In this document: positions 36,149-44,449 of the stretch, one piece after another
Layout: every line of letters starts with the position of its first letter
Position numbering within the stretch: the stretch's first letter is position 1
Source of the DNA: an uncultured Eubacteriales bacterium
Lineage (GTDB): Bacteria; Bacillota; Clostridia; Lachnospirales; CAMVHY01
Direction: 5' to 3'
Assembly (NCBI GenBank): GCA_948543815.1
Contig: CAOVHW010000004.1
Coordinates: forward strand, 10,046-74,045
DNA: 64,000 bases
Position numbers and translations under genes: made by a program
The notes under the pieces: model-generated
What the model saw: only the letters and a program-made list of their open reading frames with translations
The model's database searches: none
What the model was told of the DNA's origin: nothing

Positions 36149-36856
36149 TTGGAAAGTTTAAATGTTCCGCAACATATTGCTATTATTATGGATGGGAATG
36201 GGCGTTGGGCAAAAAATAAAAATTTAAGCGTGAAGTTTGGTCATAAAGCCGGTGCAGATGCTCTGGAAAAAATTTTGCGTACCGCACATAATTTTGGTGT
36301 AAAATATCTTAGCGTTTATGCGTTTTCAACAGAAAATTGGAAGCGTTCTGATAGTGAAGTAAAAGATTTGATGCAGCTTTTTAGTAATTATTTTGATGCG
36401 CTCACAAAAAATTGTGGCAAAAATGATGTAAAGGTAAAATGTATTGGAAATATTTTTGGGCTGTCGGAAGATTTACAAAAAAAAATTTCAAAAATTGAAG
36501 AAATGACAAAAGATAAAGATGGTATGACTTTTATTATTGCTATAAATTATGGTGCGCATGATGAAATTTTGCGTGCCGTTAAAAATATTTGTAATCAAGT
36601 TTTGACAAGTAAACTTTTACCGTCACAATTAACTGAGGATTTTTTTGCAAGTTTTCTTGATACGAAAAATATTCCTGATCCAGATTTATTAATTAGAACG
36701 GCTGGCGAAATGCGTTTGAGTAATTTTTTACTTTGGCAGCTTGCTTATTCAGAATTTTATTTTTCAGATAAATTTTGGCCCGATTTTAGTGAACAAGATT
36801 TTTTGGATGCAATTAAAAATTTTTCCGCACGTAAAAGACGTTTTGGCACTCGATAA
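36149..36856 (+). CDS. uppS: Undecaprenyl diphosphate synthase
   Basis: 235 aa. It makes C55-PP, the lipid carrier for peptidoglycan and other envelope polymers. Motifs: HIAIIMDGNGRWAKNKN (catalytic Asp and P-loop-like region), GHKAGADAL, FSTENWKR, and near the end RTAGEMRLSNFLLWQLAYSEFYF (shown in part: GEMRLSNFLLWQLAYSE). The start is TTG with GAGGGAGGC upstream. It is the first gene of uppS-cdsA-dxr-rseP-guaB-like, which are tightly spaced. Confidence 0.96.
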   Translation: MESLNVPQHIAIIMDGNGRWAKNKNLSVKFGHKAGADALEKILRTAHNFGVKYLSVYAFSTENWKRSDSEVKDLMQLFSNYFDALTKNCGKNDVKVKCIGNIFGLSEDLQKKISKIEEMTKDKDGMTFIIAINYGAHDEILRAVKNICNQVLTSKLLPSQLTEDFFASFLDTKNIPDPDLLIRTAGEMRLSNFLLWQLAYSEFYFSDKFWPDFSEQDFLDAIKNFSARKRRFGTR

Positions 36857-36872
36857 ATGTAGGAGGTTTTCA

Positions 36873-37685
36873 ATGCTTAACAGAATTTTAACGGCGCTAG
36901 TTGGTTTGCCATTTATAATTTTTTTGATTCATATTGGTAAATGGCCACTTCAATTAGCGGTTTTTATTTGTTCGATGATTGGCCTGAGTGAAATTTATCA
37001 TGCTTTATCAAAGAAAAATTATGCGCTACATATTTTGGGGTACTTACTTTCTGGCGCTTATATGTTAATTTTGAACGATTTTTCGTTTAATAAATTTGTC
37101 ATTATTTTTAGCGCATTTATTATTTCATTAATGATATCTCTCATTTTTAGCAATTCAGATATTATTGATTGCTTGATAACTTTTTTTGGATTTTGCTACG
37201 TAACATTTTTAATGTCGTTCATCATTCTTGTTCGTAGACAATTTTATGGTGAATTTTTTGTTTGGCTAATTTTTATTTCTGCATGGGGCTGCGATACTTT
37301 TGCATATTTCTTTGGACGTTTATTTGGCAAAAATAAATTAAGTCCAAAATTAAGTCCGAAAAAAACTATTGAAGGAGCGGTTGGGGGAGTATTATGTGCA
37401 ACAGCGCTCGGCTTTGCTTATTCATTTTTTTTTGCTCCAATATTTAACATTAATTATTGTGGATTAAATTTTTTTTGTGCTATAATTTGTTTTGTTGGTG
37501 CAATCTTTGCACAATTTGGTGATTTATCAGCTTCCGCTATCAAACGTTATGGCAATTTAAAAGATTACGGAAGTATTTTACCGGGACACGGTGGATTTTT
37601 AGACCGATTCGATAGCGTTTTATTTACTGCGCCTTTGGTTTATATGTTCATATATTTTATCCGAAAGTTTGGAGGTTTTTGTTGA
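36873..37685 (+). CDS. cdsA: Phosphatidate cytidylyltransferase
   Basis: 270 aa, about seven or eight membrane helices. It makes CDP-diacylglycerol for phospholipid synthesis. The C-terminal signature is DRFDSVLFTAP preceded by KDYGSILPGHGGFLDR, as in the family (S-x-x-R-x-x-x-x-K-D-x-x-x-x-x-PGHGG-x-x-DR). The frame is open further upstream inside uppS, but the ATG at 36873 sits behind TAGGAGGTT and gives the normal N-terminus MLNRILTALVG. It overlaps the dxr start by one base. Confidence 0.95.
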   Translation: MLNRILTALVGLPFIIFLIHIGKWPLQLAVFICSMIGLSEIYHALSKKNYALHILGYLLSGAYMLILNDFSFNKFVIIFSAFIISLMISLIFSNSDIIDCLITFFGFCYVTFLMSFIILVRRQFYGEFFVWLIFISAWGCDTFAYFFGRLFGKNKLSPKLSPKKTIEGAVGGVLCATALGFAYSFFFAPIFNINYCGLNFFCAIICFVGAIFAQFGDLSASAIKRYGNLKDYGSILPGHGGFLDRFDSVLFTAPLVYMFIYFIRKFGGFC

Positions 37686-38815
37686 TGGAAATTTCAATTT
37701 TGGGTTCAACAGGTTCAATTGGCTCTCAAACTTTGGACGTTATAAGAAATTTAAACCAAAATGGCTATAAAATTAAAGTTAAAGCTTTATCTGCCAACAA
37801 AAATATTTCTCTTTTGCAAAAACAAATTGACGAATTTAATCCTGAATTGGTTTGTGTTTGCGATGAAATTTTTGCTGATGAACTTCAAAAAAATTTGCCT
37901 GATATTGAAATTTTAAAAGGTCAGGATGGTTTGATTCAAATAGCTCATGAAAAAGTGAGTATATTAGTTAATGCGATTGTTGGATTTAGCGGATTAAAGC
38001 CAACGCTCGAAGCAATTTATGCAAAAAATAATATTGCTTTAGCGAATAAGGAATCGTTGGTTATAGCGGGGCAAATTGTAATGTCGGCAGCAAAGAAAAA
38101 TAACGTTAAAATTATTCCGATTGATAGTGAGCATTCAGCGATATTTCAAGCTCTACAGGGTAATAATGCAAATGAAATTGATAAGATTTATTTGACTGCC
38201 TCAGGCGGTCCTTTTCATAAATATGAAAATTTTGACAACGTAACGGTTTCACAGACAATTACCCATCCAACGTGGAATATGGGGCCAAAAATTTCTGTTG
38301 ATTCGGCGACAATGATAAACAAAGGTTTTGAGATTATCGAAGCGTTTTGGCTTTTTAATGTACCGTTGAAAAATATAAAAGTTTTGGTTCATCCACAAAG
38401 TTTAATTCATTCGATGGTACAATATAAAGATGGTTCGATTATTGCACAACTTGGACCATCGGATATGCGTTTGCCAATTCAATATGCTTTGACATTTCCA
38501 TCACGTGTTGAAAATAATTTTGAGCGTTTAAATTTTGAAAAATCAAATATTTTAACTTTTGATGTGCCAAATAAAAATTTGATTGGCATGGATTTATGTC
38601 GTGAAGCGCTCGAAATTGGTGGGACGATGCCGGCAGCTTTATGTATTGCAAATGATTTTGCTGTCGAAAGATTTTTACGCCATGAATATTCTTTTACCGA
38701 TATTTATAAATTTATAAAGTATGTTATGCGTGAGCATCAGCCAATTTTTGATTATGGCTTAGAAGAAATTTTTGAGTTATATGATTGGATTCAAAATTTA
38801 AGTTATGAGGTGTAG
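37685..38815 (+). CDS. dxr: 1-deoxy-D-xylulose 5-phosphate reductoisomerase
   Basis: 376 aa. Second step of the MEP isoprenoid pathway (DXP to MEP, NADPH). Motifs: ILGSTGSIGSQTLDV (NADPH), ALANKESLV, IPIDSEHSAIFQ (metal-binding Asp/Glu), LTASGGPF, HPTWNMGPKISVDSATM and HPQSLIHSMV. An upstream TTG at 37679 is possible, but ATG 37685 is spaced better from GGAGG. It supplies precursor for UppS, fitting the operon. Confidence 0.96.
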   Translation: MEISILGSTGSIGSQTLDVIRNLNQNGYKIKVKALSANKNISLLQKQIDEFNPELVCVCDEIFADELQKNLPDIEILKGQDGLIQIAHEKVSILVNAIVGFSGLKPTLEAIYAKNNIALANKESLVIAGQIVMSAAKKNNVKIIPIDSEHSAIFQALQGNNANEIDKIYLTASGGPFHKYENFDNVTVSQTITHPTWNMGPKISVDSATMINKGFEIIEAFWLFNVPLKNIKVLVHPQSLIHSMVQYKDGSIIAQLGPSDMRLPIQYALTFPSRVENNFERLNFEKSNILTFDVPNKNLIGMDLCREALEIGGTMPAALCIANDFAVERFLRHEYSFTDIYKFIKYVMREHQPIFDYGLEEIFELYDWIQNLSYEV

Positions 38816-38818
38816 GCT

Positions 38819-39874
38819 TTGTCAATTATTGTTTCTATTTTTATTTTTAGTGTGATTGTTATAATACATGAATTTGGGCATTTTATCGCCGCTAAAAAAA
38901 ATAATGTAATGGTTGAAGAATTCGCAATTGGTATGGGCCCCAAAATTTTTTCAGCTAAAAAAGGTGAAACAATTTATTCATTACGTCTATTTCCAATCGG
39001 TGGATTTTGTCAAATGCTTGGCGAAGATTCTGTAAATTCAAGTGAACGTTCGTTTGGCAATAAGTCCGTTTTGCAAAAAATAATTATTGTAAGTGCGGGT
39101 GCCGCCATGAATTTTTTACTCGCATTTATTATTTTTATATTACTTGTTGCATTTAGTGGCACTAGTACGCCACGTGTTAACAAAGTTTTTGATGGATATC
39201 CAGCTAAAAAAGTCGGTATTTTACCAGGAGATTACATACGTTCTGTAAACGGTAACAAAATTAATATTGCACAAGATTTAAGCTTTTACATTTCTGATTC
39301 AGGTGCCAAAGAAATTGAATTAGGAATTAAACGCGACGGAAAATTTTTAAACTTTTTGATCACGCCCGTTAAAAGTGAAGATGGCCGATATATTTTAGGA
39401 TTTGAGAAGGATATTGTTTCAGGTTTGTTCTCAAAAATTGATGGAGTACGTAAAATAAATTTGCTCGAAATATTTTTAAATGCATTTTTTATGATTTTAT
39501 TTTATATCAAATTGACTTTTATCGGTTTGTTTAGGTTGCTATCATTTAAACTTTCAATAAGTGAAATGTCGGGGCCAATTGGCATTGTAAAAATTATTGG
39601 CGATACTTATAATTTATCGATAGCGGCAGGTTTTATTTACGCGCTTGAGTCGATTGCAAATTTTATGGCGATACTTAGTGCGAATATCGGAATATTTAAT
39701 TTGTTGCCGATACCGGCATTAGATGGTGGTCGATTATTTTTTTTGTTGATAGAAGCATTTAGACGTAAACCAATTAATGTTGAGAAAGAAGGCCTTGTAC
39801 ATCTCGTTGGTTTTATTATTTTAATGATTTTCGCTGTTATTATTGCGGTCAGTGATATTATAAAAATTATTTGA
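38819..39874 (+). CDS. rseP: Site-2 intramembrane zinc protease RseP/RasP
   Basis: 351 aa. The zinc-binding HEFGH lies at the end of the first membrane helix; one PDZ domain occupies ~115-200; the second metal motif is NLLPIPALDGGRLFF. It performs regulated intramembrane proteolysis, for example of anti-sigma factors and leftover signal peptides. The start is TTG at 38819 with GAGGTGTAG upstream, four bases after dxr. Its place in the dxr operon is the usual one in Bacillota. Confidence 0.95.
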   Translation: MSIIVSIFIFSVIVIIHEFGHFIAAKKNNVMVEEFAIGMGPKIFSAKKGETIYSLRLFPIGGFCQMLGEDSVNSSERSFGNKSVLQKIIIVSAGAAMNFLLAFIIFILLVAFSGTSTPRVNKVFDGYPAKKVGILPGDYIRSVNGNKINIAQDLSFYISDSGAKEIELGIKRDGKFLNFLITPVKSEDGRYILGFEKDIVSGLFSKIDGVRKINLLEIFLNAFFMILFYIKLTFIGLFRLLSFKLSISEMSGPIGIVKIIGDTYNLSIAAGFIYALESIANFMAILSANIGIFNLLPIPALDGGRLFFLLIEAFRRKPINVEKEGLVHLVGFIILMIFAVIIAVSDIIKII

Positions 39875-39883
39875 GGTGTCATT

Positions 39884-41272
39884 ATGCGAAAAATAAGTGA
39901 AGGTTTAACATTTGACGATGTTTTGATTTTACCGTCAAAATTATCTGTCAATTATGATGATATAAGTTTAACGACGAAGCTTACTCGTTCAATTTCATTA
40001 AATACTCCATTAATTAGTGCGGCATTAGAAACGGTAACGGAATCTAAAATGGCAATAGCAATTTCACGTCAAGGTGGTATTGGTATTATTCATAAAAATA
40101 TGTCGATTGAGCAGCAAGCTACTGAGGTTGATAAAGTTAAACGTTCACAACACGGAGTTATAACGGATCCGTTTTTTTTGTCGCCAAATAATTACATATA
40201 TGAAGCTGATGAACTTATGGCAAAATTTCATATATCAGGTGTACCAGTTTGTGAAAACGGTAAATTGGTTGGAATTATTACTAATCGTGATTTACGCTTT
40301 GAAACTAATCGTGAAAAAAAAATTTATGAGGTAATGACTTCAAAAAATTTGATAACTGTGCCAGAAGGAACTACTTTTGATGAAGCTAAAAAAATTTTTG
40401 CTAAACATAAAATCGAAAAGCTACCAATAGTTGACGGTGATAACAAGCTTAAGGGTTTAATAACTATTAAAGATATCCAAAAGCCGATTAAATATCCAAA
40501 TTCTTCACGTGATAGCGCTGGTCGACTTTTAGTTGGTGCAGCTGTTGGATGCGATGATGATGATGTTTTGCGCGTTGAAAAACTTATTGAAGCAAAAGTT
40601 GATGTTGTTGTTGTCGAAGAAATTTATGGCTATTCTGATAAAGTTATTGCGACAGTAAAATTATTAAAACAAAAATTTCCGTCGTTGCAAATTATTGCGG
40701 GAAATGTTGTTACGGTTGAAGCTGTACATGAATTAATTGATGCCGGTGCAGACGCAATAAAAGTTGGATTTGGGACTTCTTCAGTTTCTGCCGCACATAT
40801 TGTTTCGGGAGTTGGTATGCCACAACTTACGGCTATTTTTAATTGTGCAGAAGTTGCAAAAAAATATGACATACCAATAATTTCTGATGGCGGTATAAAA
40901 TATTCCGGTGATATTACAAAAGCGATTGCTGCTGGAGCAAATGTTTGTATGATTGGCAATATGTTTGCAAGTTGTGATGAAAGCCCAGGTGATATTGAAC
41001 TTTATCATGGTAGAAAATATAAAACTCATAAAGGATTTGTTGAGAATAATTTAGAAAATGTTGAGGGGCGTGTTGTATATACTGGTAAACTTTCTGATAT
41101 GGCGAAGCATTTACTAAATGGTTTAAAATCTGGGATGTATTATTGTGGGGTAAAAACTATCGAAGATTTACAACAAGCTAATTTTATAAAAATAACAGAA
41201 GCAGGAATGCGTGAAAGTCATCCTCATGATATTCAAATTACCAAAGAAACTTATAATTATTCTGAACAATAA
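39884..41272 (+). CDS. IMP dehydrogenase homologue lacking catalytic Cys and flap (GuaB-like)
   Basis: 462 aa. The IMPDH/GMPR barrel is clear: FDDVLILPS at the N-terminus, two CBS domains (~90-205), the DGGIKYSGDITKAIAAGA phosphate-binding strand, DESPGD and RESHPHDIQITKE. Two essential parts differ. The catalytic loop, normally G-x-G-P-G-S-I-C-T-T-R, reads GFGTSSVSAAH, with Ser302 in place of the Cys. The mobile flap between GRKYK and EGRV, which normally holds the Arg-Tyr dyad and the Y-R-G-M-G-S segment, is cut to KTHKGFVENNLENV. Canonical IMPDH or GMP reductase activity through a Cys thioester is therefore unlikely. It may be a regulatory pseudoenzyme or have another activity. The start is ATG, GAGGTGTC upstream, 9 bases after rseP. 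Confidence 0.85.
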   Translation: MRKISEGLTFDDVLILPSKLSVNYDDISLTTKLTRSISLNTPLISAALETVTESKMAIAISRQGGIGIIHKNMSIEQQATEVDKVKRSQHGVITDPFFLSPNNYIYEADELMAKFHISGVPVCENGKLVGIITNRDLRFETNREKKIYEVMTSKNLITVPEGTTFDEAKKIFAKHKIEKLPIVDGDNKLKGLITIKDIQKPIKYPNSSRDSAGRLLVGAAVGCDDDDVLRVEKLIEAKVDVVVVEEIYGYSDKVIATVKLLKQKFPSLQIIAGNVVTVEAVHELIDAGADAIKVGFGTSSVSAAHIVSGVGMPQLTAIFNCAEVAKKYDIPIISDGGIKYSGDITKAIAAGANVCMIGNMFASCDESPGDIELYHGRKYKTHKGFVENNLENVEGRVVYTGKLSDMAKHLLNGLKSGMYYCGVKTIEDLQQANFIKITEAGMRESHPHDIQITKETYNYSEQ

Positions 41273-41319
41273 AAAAATACAGTTTAAATTATTTTTATAA
41301 AAATAATAATATGAGAAAA

Positions 41320-41640
41320 CTAACTATTTTTTGCCGCGCCATGCCAATGCTTAACTTCGGACGGAATATTTACGATATCCTCCGCTTTAAGTGGTTGCGC
41401 ATTTTTCCCCCACTCTTGATAATATCCACGACCACCAGTTACAAGCAAAATTTGTCCACCTTTATGATGAATATGCCAATTATTTCGACAACCCGGCTCA
41501 AAAGTTACATTACAAATCGCAATACCTTCAGTTGTCAACATATTAAGATAACTTTGGCCGATAAAATATTTTGCGTACGCGGTATTTTTTTCACCGATTG
41601 GAAACACTGCTCCGCCGCCCAAACTTGTTTCTCTGTCCAT
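41320..41640 (-). CDS. Cupin-domain protein, C-terminally short
   Basis: 106 aa. The cupin metal motif is NNWHIHHKGGQILLVTGG with later PSEVKHWHGAA, giving the His/Gln(Glu)/His ligands of a small single-domain cupin. Related proteins that I know continue after HWHGAA with a further strand of ~25 residues; here it stops at KNS. The start is ATG with TAGGAGGGA upstream. It is convergent with the GuaB-like gene. It is either a genuine short form or a recent truncation. Confidence 0.8.
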   Translation of the reverse strand: MDRETSLGGGAVFPIGEKNTAYAKYFIGQSYLNMLTTEGIAICNVTFEPGCRNNWHIHHKGGQILLVTGGRGYYQEWGKNAQPLKAEDIVNIPSEVKHWHGAAKNS

Positions 41641-41717
41641 AACGAATCCCTCCTAATTTATTGCGTATTTTTTATCGTAACTTTTATTTTTTTTATTATT
41701 GTAACTGATTTTTAATA

Positions 41718-41948
41718 TTAGATCAAGAAATCTTGTAAAATTTTTTTTGCATCGTCAAAAATTTTTTCATTATGAATATTCATCTGAATATCTTTTGAAA
41801 GATCAAGACTAAGGACGCCCATAATTGATTTTGCATTTACAACATATCGGCCAGATATCAAATCAATTTCACTATCAAGATTTGAAACAATACCGACAAA
41901 ATTTTTTATTTTATCGAGTGAGCTCAATGATATATTTAAACTTTTCAT
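41718..41948 (-). CDS. HPr-like protein without the phosphorylatable histidine
   Basis: 76 aa. The second half matches HPr (VVNAKSIMGVLSLDL around the regulatory Ser46 region). The first half lacks the GLHARPA box with His15; the corresponding stretch is SLDKIKNFVGIV. It therefore cannot pass phosphate in the PTS. The start is ATG with AAAGGAGAT upstream. It is divergent from leuS and is the first of a minus-strand pair with the cupin (77 bases between). A regulatory or structural role is possible; its partner is unknown. Confidence 0.8.
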   Translation of the reverse strand: MKSLNISLSSLDKIKNFVGIVSNLDSEIDLISGRYVVNAKSIMGVLSLDLSKDIQMNIHNEKIFDDAKKILQDFLI

Positions 41949-42000
41949 GTTTAATCTCCTTTAACTTTTTAATAAATATTTTAGCATAACTCAAAAAAAT

Positions 42001-42029
42001 TTGCGGCGATTTACAAAATTTATTATAAT
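42001..42029 (+). promoter_or_regulatory. Promoter of leuS
   Basis: TTGCGG (42001-42006), a 17-base spacer and TATAAT (42024-42029), 34 bases before the ATG. No T-box leader fits in the short 5' UTR. Confidence 0.65.
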
Positions 42030-42062
42030 GAACAAATTAAGTTTGCAAAGGAGATTTTTACT

Positions 42063-44420
42063 ATGCCCTATAATTTTTCTGAAATCGAAAAAAAATGGCG
42101 TACGTTTTGGAAAAATAACAAACCGCCAAAAAATACTGACAAACCAAAATTTTATTGCCTAGATATGTTCCCTTATCCATCCGCTAGTGGTTTGCATGTT
42201 GGTCATTGGCGTGGGTACGTTTTAAGCGATGTTTTATGCCGCTACAAAATTTTGCAAGGCTTTGAAATTTTACATCCAATGGGTTGGGACGCATTTGGTC
42301 TGCCCGCAGAAAATTATGCTATAAAAATGAAAACGCATCCGCGTATAAGCACTAATGAAAGTATAAATAATGTGCGTCGTCAGCTGAAAGAAATTAGTGC
42401 CGTTTATAATTGGGACCGCGAAATTAATACGACTGACCCAAATTATTATAAGTGGACACAGTGGATTTTTTTGCAAATGTTTAAAAAAGGTTTGGCATAC
42501 GAAAAAAAAATGCCACTTAATTGGTGCCCAAATTGTAAAGCAGTATTGGCAAACGAAGAAGCAACTAACGGTGTTTGTGATAGATGTGGCTCACACGTTA
42601 CAAAAAAAATGCTGCGGCAATGGATGTTAAAAATTACTGACTACGCTGAAAGATTACTCGATGATTTGAAATTGTTAGATTGGCCGAAAAAAGTTAAAAA
42701 AATGCAAGAAGATTGGATTGGAAAAAGTTTTGGCGCATCAGTTGATTTCAAAATCGCCAATAAAAATTTGACAATCAAAGTTTTTACAACACGTCCTGAT
42801 ACTTTGTACGGCGCAACTTTTTTAGTTCTCGCACCCGAGCACGAATTAATTGAACAATTAACTTTATCAAATCAAAAAAATTTAGTGGACGAATATATAA
42901 AGTCGGCGGCTGCAAAATCTTACGTCAATCGCATGTCCGACAAAGAAAAAACCGGCGTATTCACCGGAAGTTTTGCCATCAATCCACTTACGAACAAAAA
43001 AATTCCTGTTTGGATTTCAGATTACGTTCTCGCTGACTACGGAACCGGCGCAATAATGTGCGTACCGGCACACGATGAACGCGATTTTGATTTCGCAAAA
43101 AAATTTGATTTGTCAATTATTCCTGTCATTGAAAATGATGTTATGATAAATTCTGATGAATTTAACGGTTTAAATTGTGATGATGCTAAAGAAAAAATTA
43201 CTCAAAAACTTGAACAGCTCGGTATTGGAAAACGAACTGTAAATTATAAATTGCGTGATTGGATTTTTTCACGCCAAAGATATTGGGGCGAACCTATTCC
43301 AATTATTCATTGTCCAAAATGTGGATTAGTTCCAGTCAACGAAAAAGATTTGCCGGTAATTTTACCTGACGTTGAAAATTATCAACCAACTGAAACCGGC
43401 GAATCACCGCTCGCTGCAATAGATGATTGGGTTAATGTTAAATGTCCAAAATGCGACGCAGCAGCTAAACGCGAAACAAATACTATGCCGCAATGGGCAG
43501 GCTCTTCTTGGTATTTTCTTCGCTATGCCGATCCTCATAATGATTCGTGCTTAGCAGGTACAAAACTTTTAAAAAAGTGGTTGCCCGTAGATTATTATGT
43601 AGGAGGAATTGAACATGCCGTTTTACATTTACTTTACGCCAGATTTTACACAAAATTTTTGTATGATATCGGCGTTGTCGATTTCAATGAACCATTTTTA
43701 AAATTGTTCAATCAAGGCATGATTAACAAAAATAAAACCAAAATGAGTAAGTCAAAAGGAAATGTTGTTTCGCCGGACGAATTAGTAAAAAAATATGGAT
43801 GCGATTCATTACGAATGTATGAATTATTTGTCGGCCCACCAGAATTAGATTGCGAATGGAATGACAATGGAATCGACGGCGTATTACGATTCCTAAATAA
43901 ATTTTGGAATTTCATTTGCGAATATAAAGACAAAATTATCGAACCAACAAAAAAATTGACAATAATGCGCAATAAAATGATTTTTGAAATTACGAATCGC
44001 ATTGAAAATTTATCATTGAATACGGTCGTCAGCGGATTTATGGAATTTACAAATAATTTTATTGAGATTTGTAAAAATGAAAATGGAATTGATTCACAAA
44101 CACTTTCAGCGATTATAATTATGCTCGCACCTTTTGCTCCACATTTAAGTGAAGAATTATGGCAAATAATCGGCAATAATAAATCTATTTTCGAAGAAAA
44201 ATGGCCGACATATGACAAAAATAATATGCAAGATGAAACTGTTAATATCGTTTTGCAAATAAACGGCAAATTACGTTCAAATATTAATGTTGATATAAAT
44301 TTACCAAAAGATGAAATAATTTCATTAGCAAAAGAAAATTTAAAAACACGTCTTGATGACAAAACTATCGTAAAAGAAATTTATGTTCCGAATAAAATTG
44401 TAAACTTTGTTGTAAAATAA
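42063..44420 (+). CDS. leuS: Leucyl-tRNA synthetase
   Basis: 785 aa, slightly short for the family. HIGH-type motif PYPSASGLHVGHWRGY; zinc-ribbon cysteines CPNC...CDRCG (~156-173); CP1 editing domain with TTRPDTLYGATF and DYGTGAIMCVPAHDERDFDF (shown in part: GTGAIMCVPAHDERD), whose threonine-rich and Asp residues mark working editing; KMSKSKGN for ATP; C-terminal anticodon-binding helices and a small terminal domain. The start is ATG with AAAGGAGAT upstream. Monocistronic, closed by a bidirectional terminator. Confidence 0.97.
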   Translation: MPYNFSEIEKKWRTFWKNNKPPKNTDKPKFYCLDMFPYPSASGLHVGHWRGYVLSDVLCRYKILQGFEILHPMGWDAFGLPAENYAIKMKTHPRISTNESINNVRRQLKEISAVYNWDREINTTDPNYYKWTQWIFLQMFKKGLAYEKKMPLNWCPNCKAVLANEEATNGVCDRCGSHVTKKMLRQWMLKITDYAERLLDDLKLLDWPKKVKKMQEDWIGKSFGASVDFKIANKNLTIKVFTTRPDTLYGATFLVLAPEHELIEQLTLSNQKNLVDEYIKSAAAKSYVNRMSDKEKTGVFTGSFAINPLTNKKIPVWISDYVLADYGTGAIMCVPAHDERDFDFAKKFDLSIIPVIENDVMINSDEFNGLNCDDAKEKITQKLEQLGIGKRTVNYKLRDWIFSRQRYWGEPIPIIHCPKCGLVPVNEKDLPVILPDVENYQPTETGESPLAAIDDWVNVKCPKCDAAAKRETNTMPQWAGSSWYFLRYADPHNDSCLAGTKLLKKWLPVDYYVGGIEHAVLHLLYARFYTKFLYDIGVVDFNEPFLKLFNQGMINKNKTKMSKSKGNVVSPDELVKKYGCDSLRMYELFVGPPELDCEWNDNGIDGVLRFLNKFWNFICEYKDKIIEPTKKLTIMRNKMIFEITNRIENLSLNTVVSGFMEFTNNFIEICKNENGIDSQTLSAIIIMLAPFAPHLSEELWQIIGNNKSIFEEKWPTYDKNNMQDETVNIVLQINGKLRSNINVDINLPKDEIISLAKENLKTRLDDKTIVKEIYVPNKIVNFVVK

Positions 44421-44447
44421 AAAAATCCGCTTATGCGGATTTTTTTA
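44421..44447. terminator. Bidirectional terminator
   Basis: Stem AAAATCCGC / GCGGATTTT with loop TTAT (44422-44443), A-run before and T-run after, between convergent leuS and the 466-aa gene. Confidence 0.88.
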
Positions 44448-44449
44448 TT

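Noticed and set aside
41311..41715. 134-codon plus-strand frame over the cupin gene
   Set aside because: Antisense to a gene with clear cupin motifs and a good ribosome site; composition is that of a shadow frame.
41949..42062. T-box riboswitch before leuS
   Set aside because: Only ~30 bases lie between the -10 and the start, with no T-box sequence or terminator stem.
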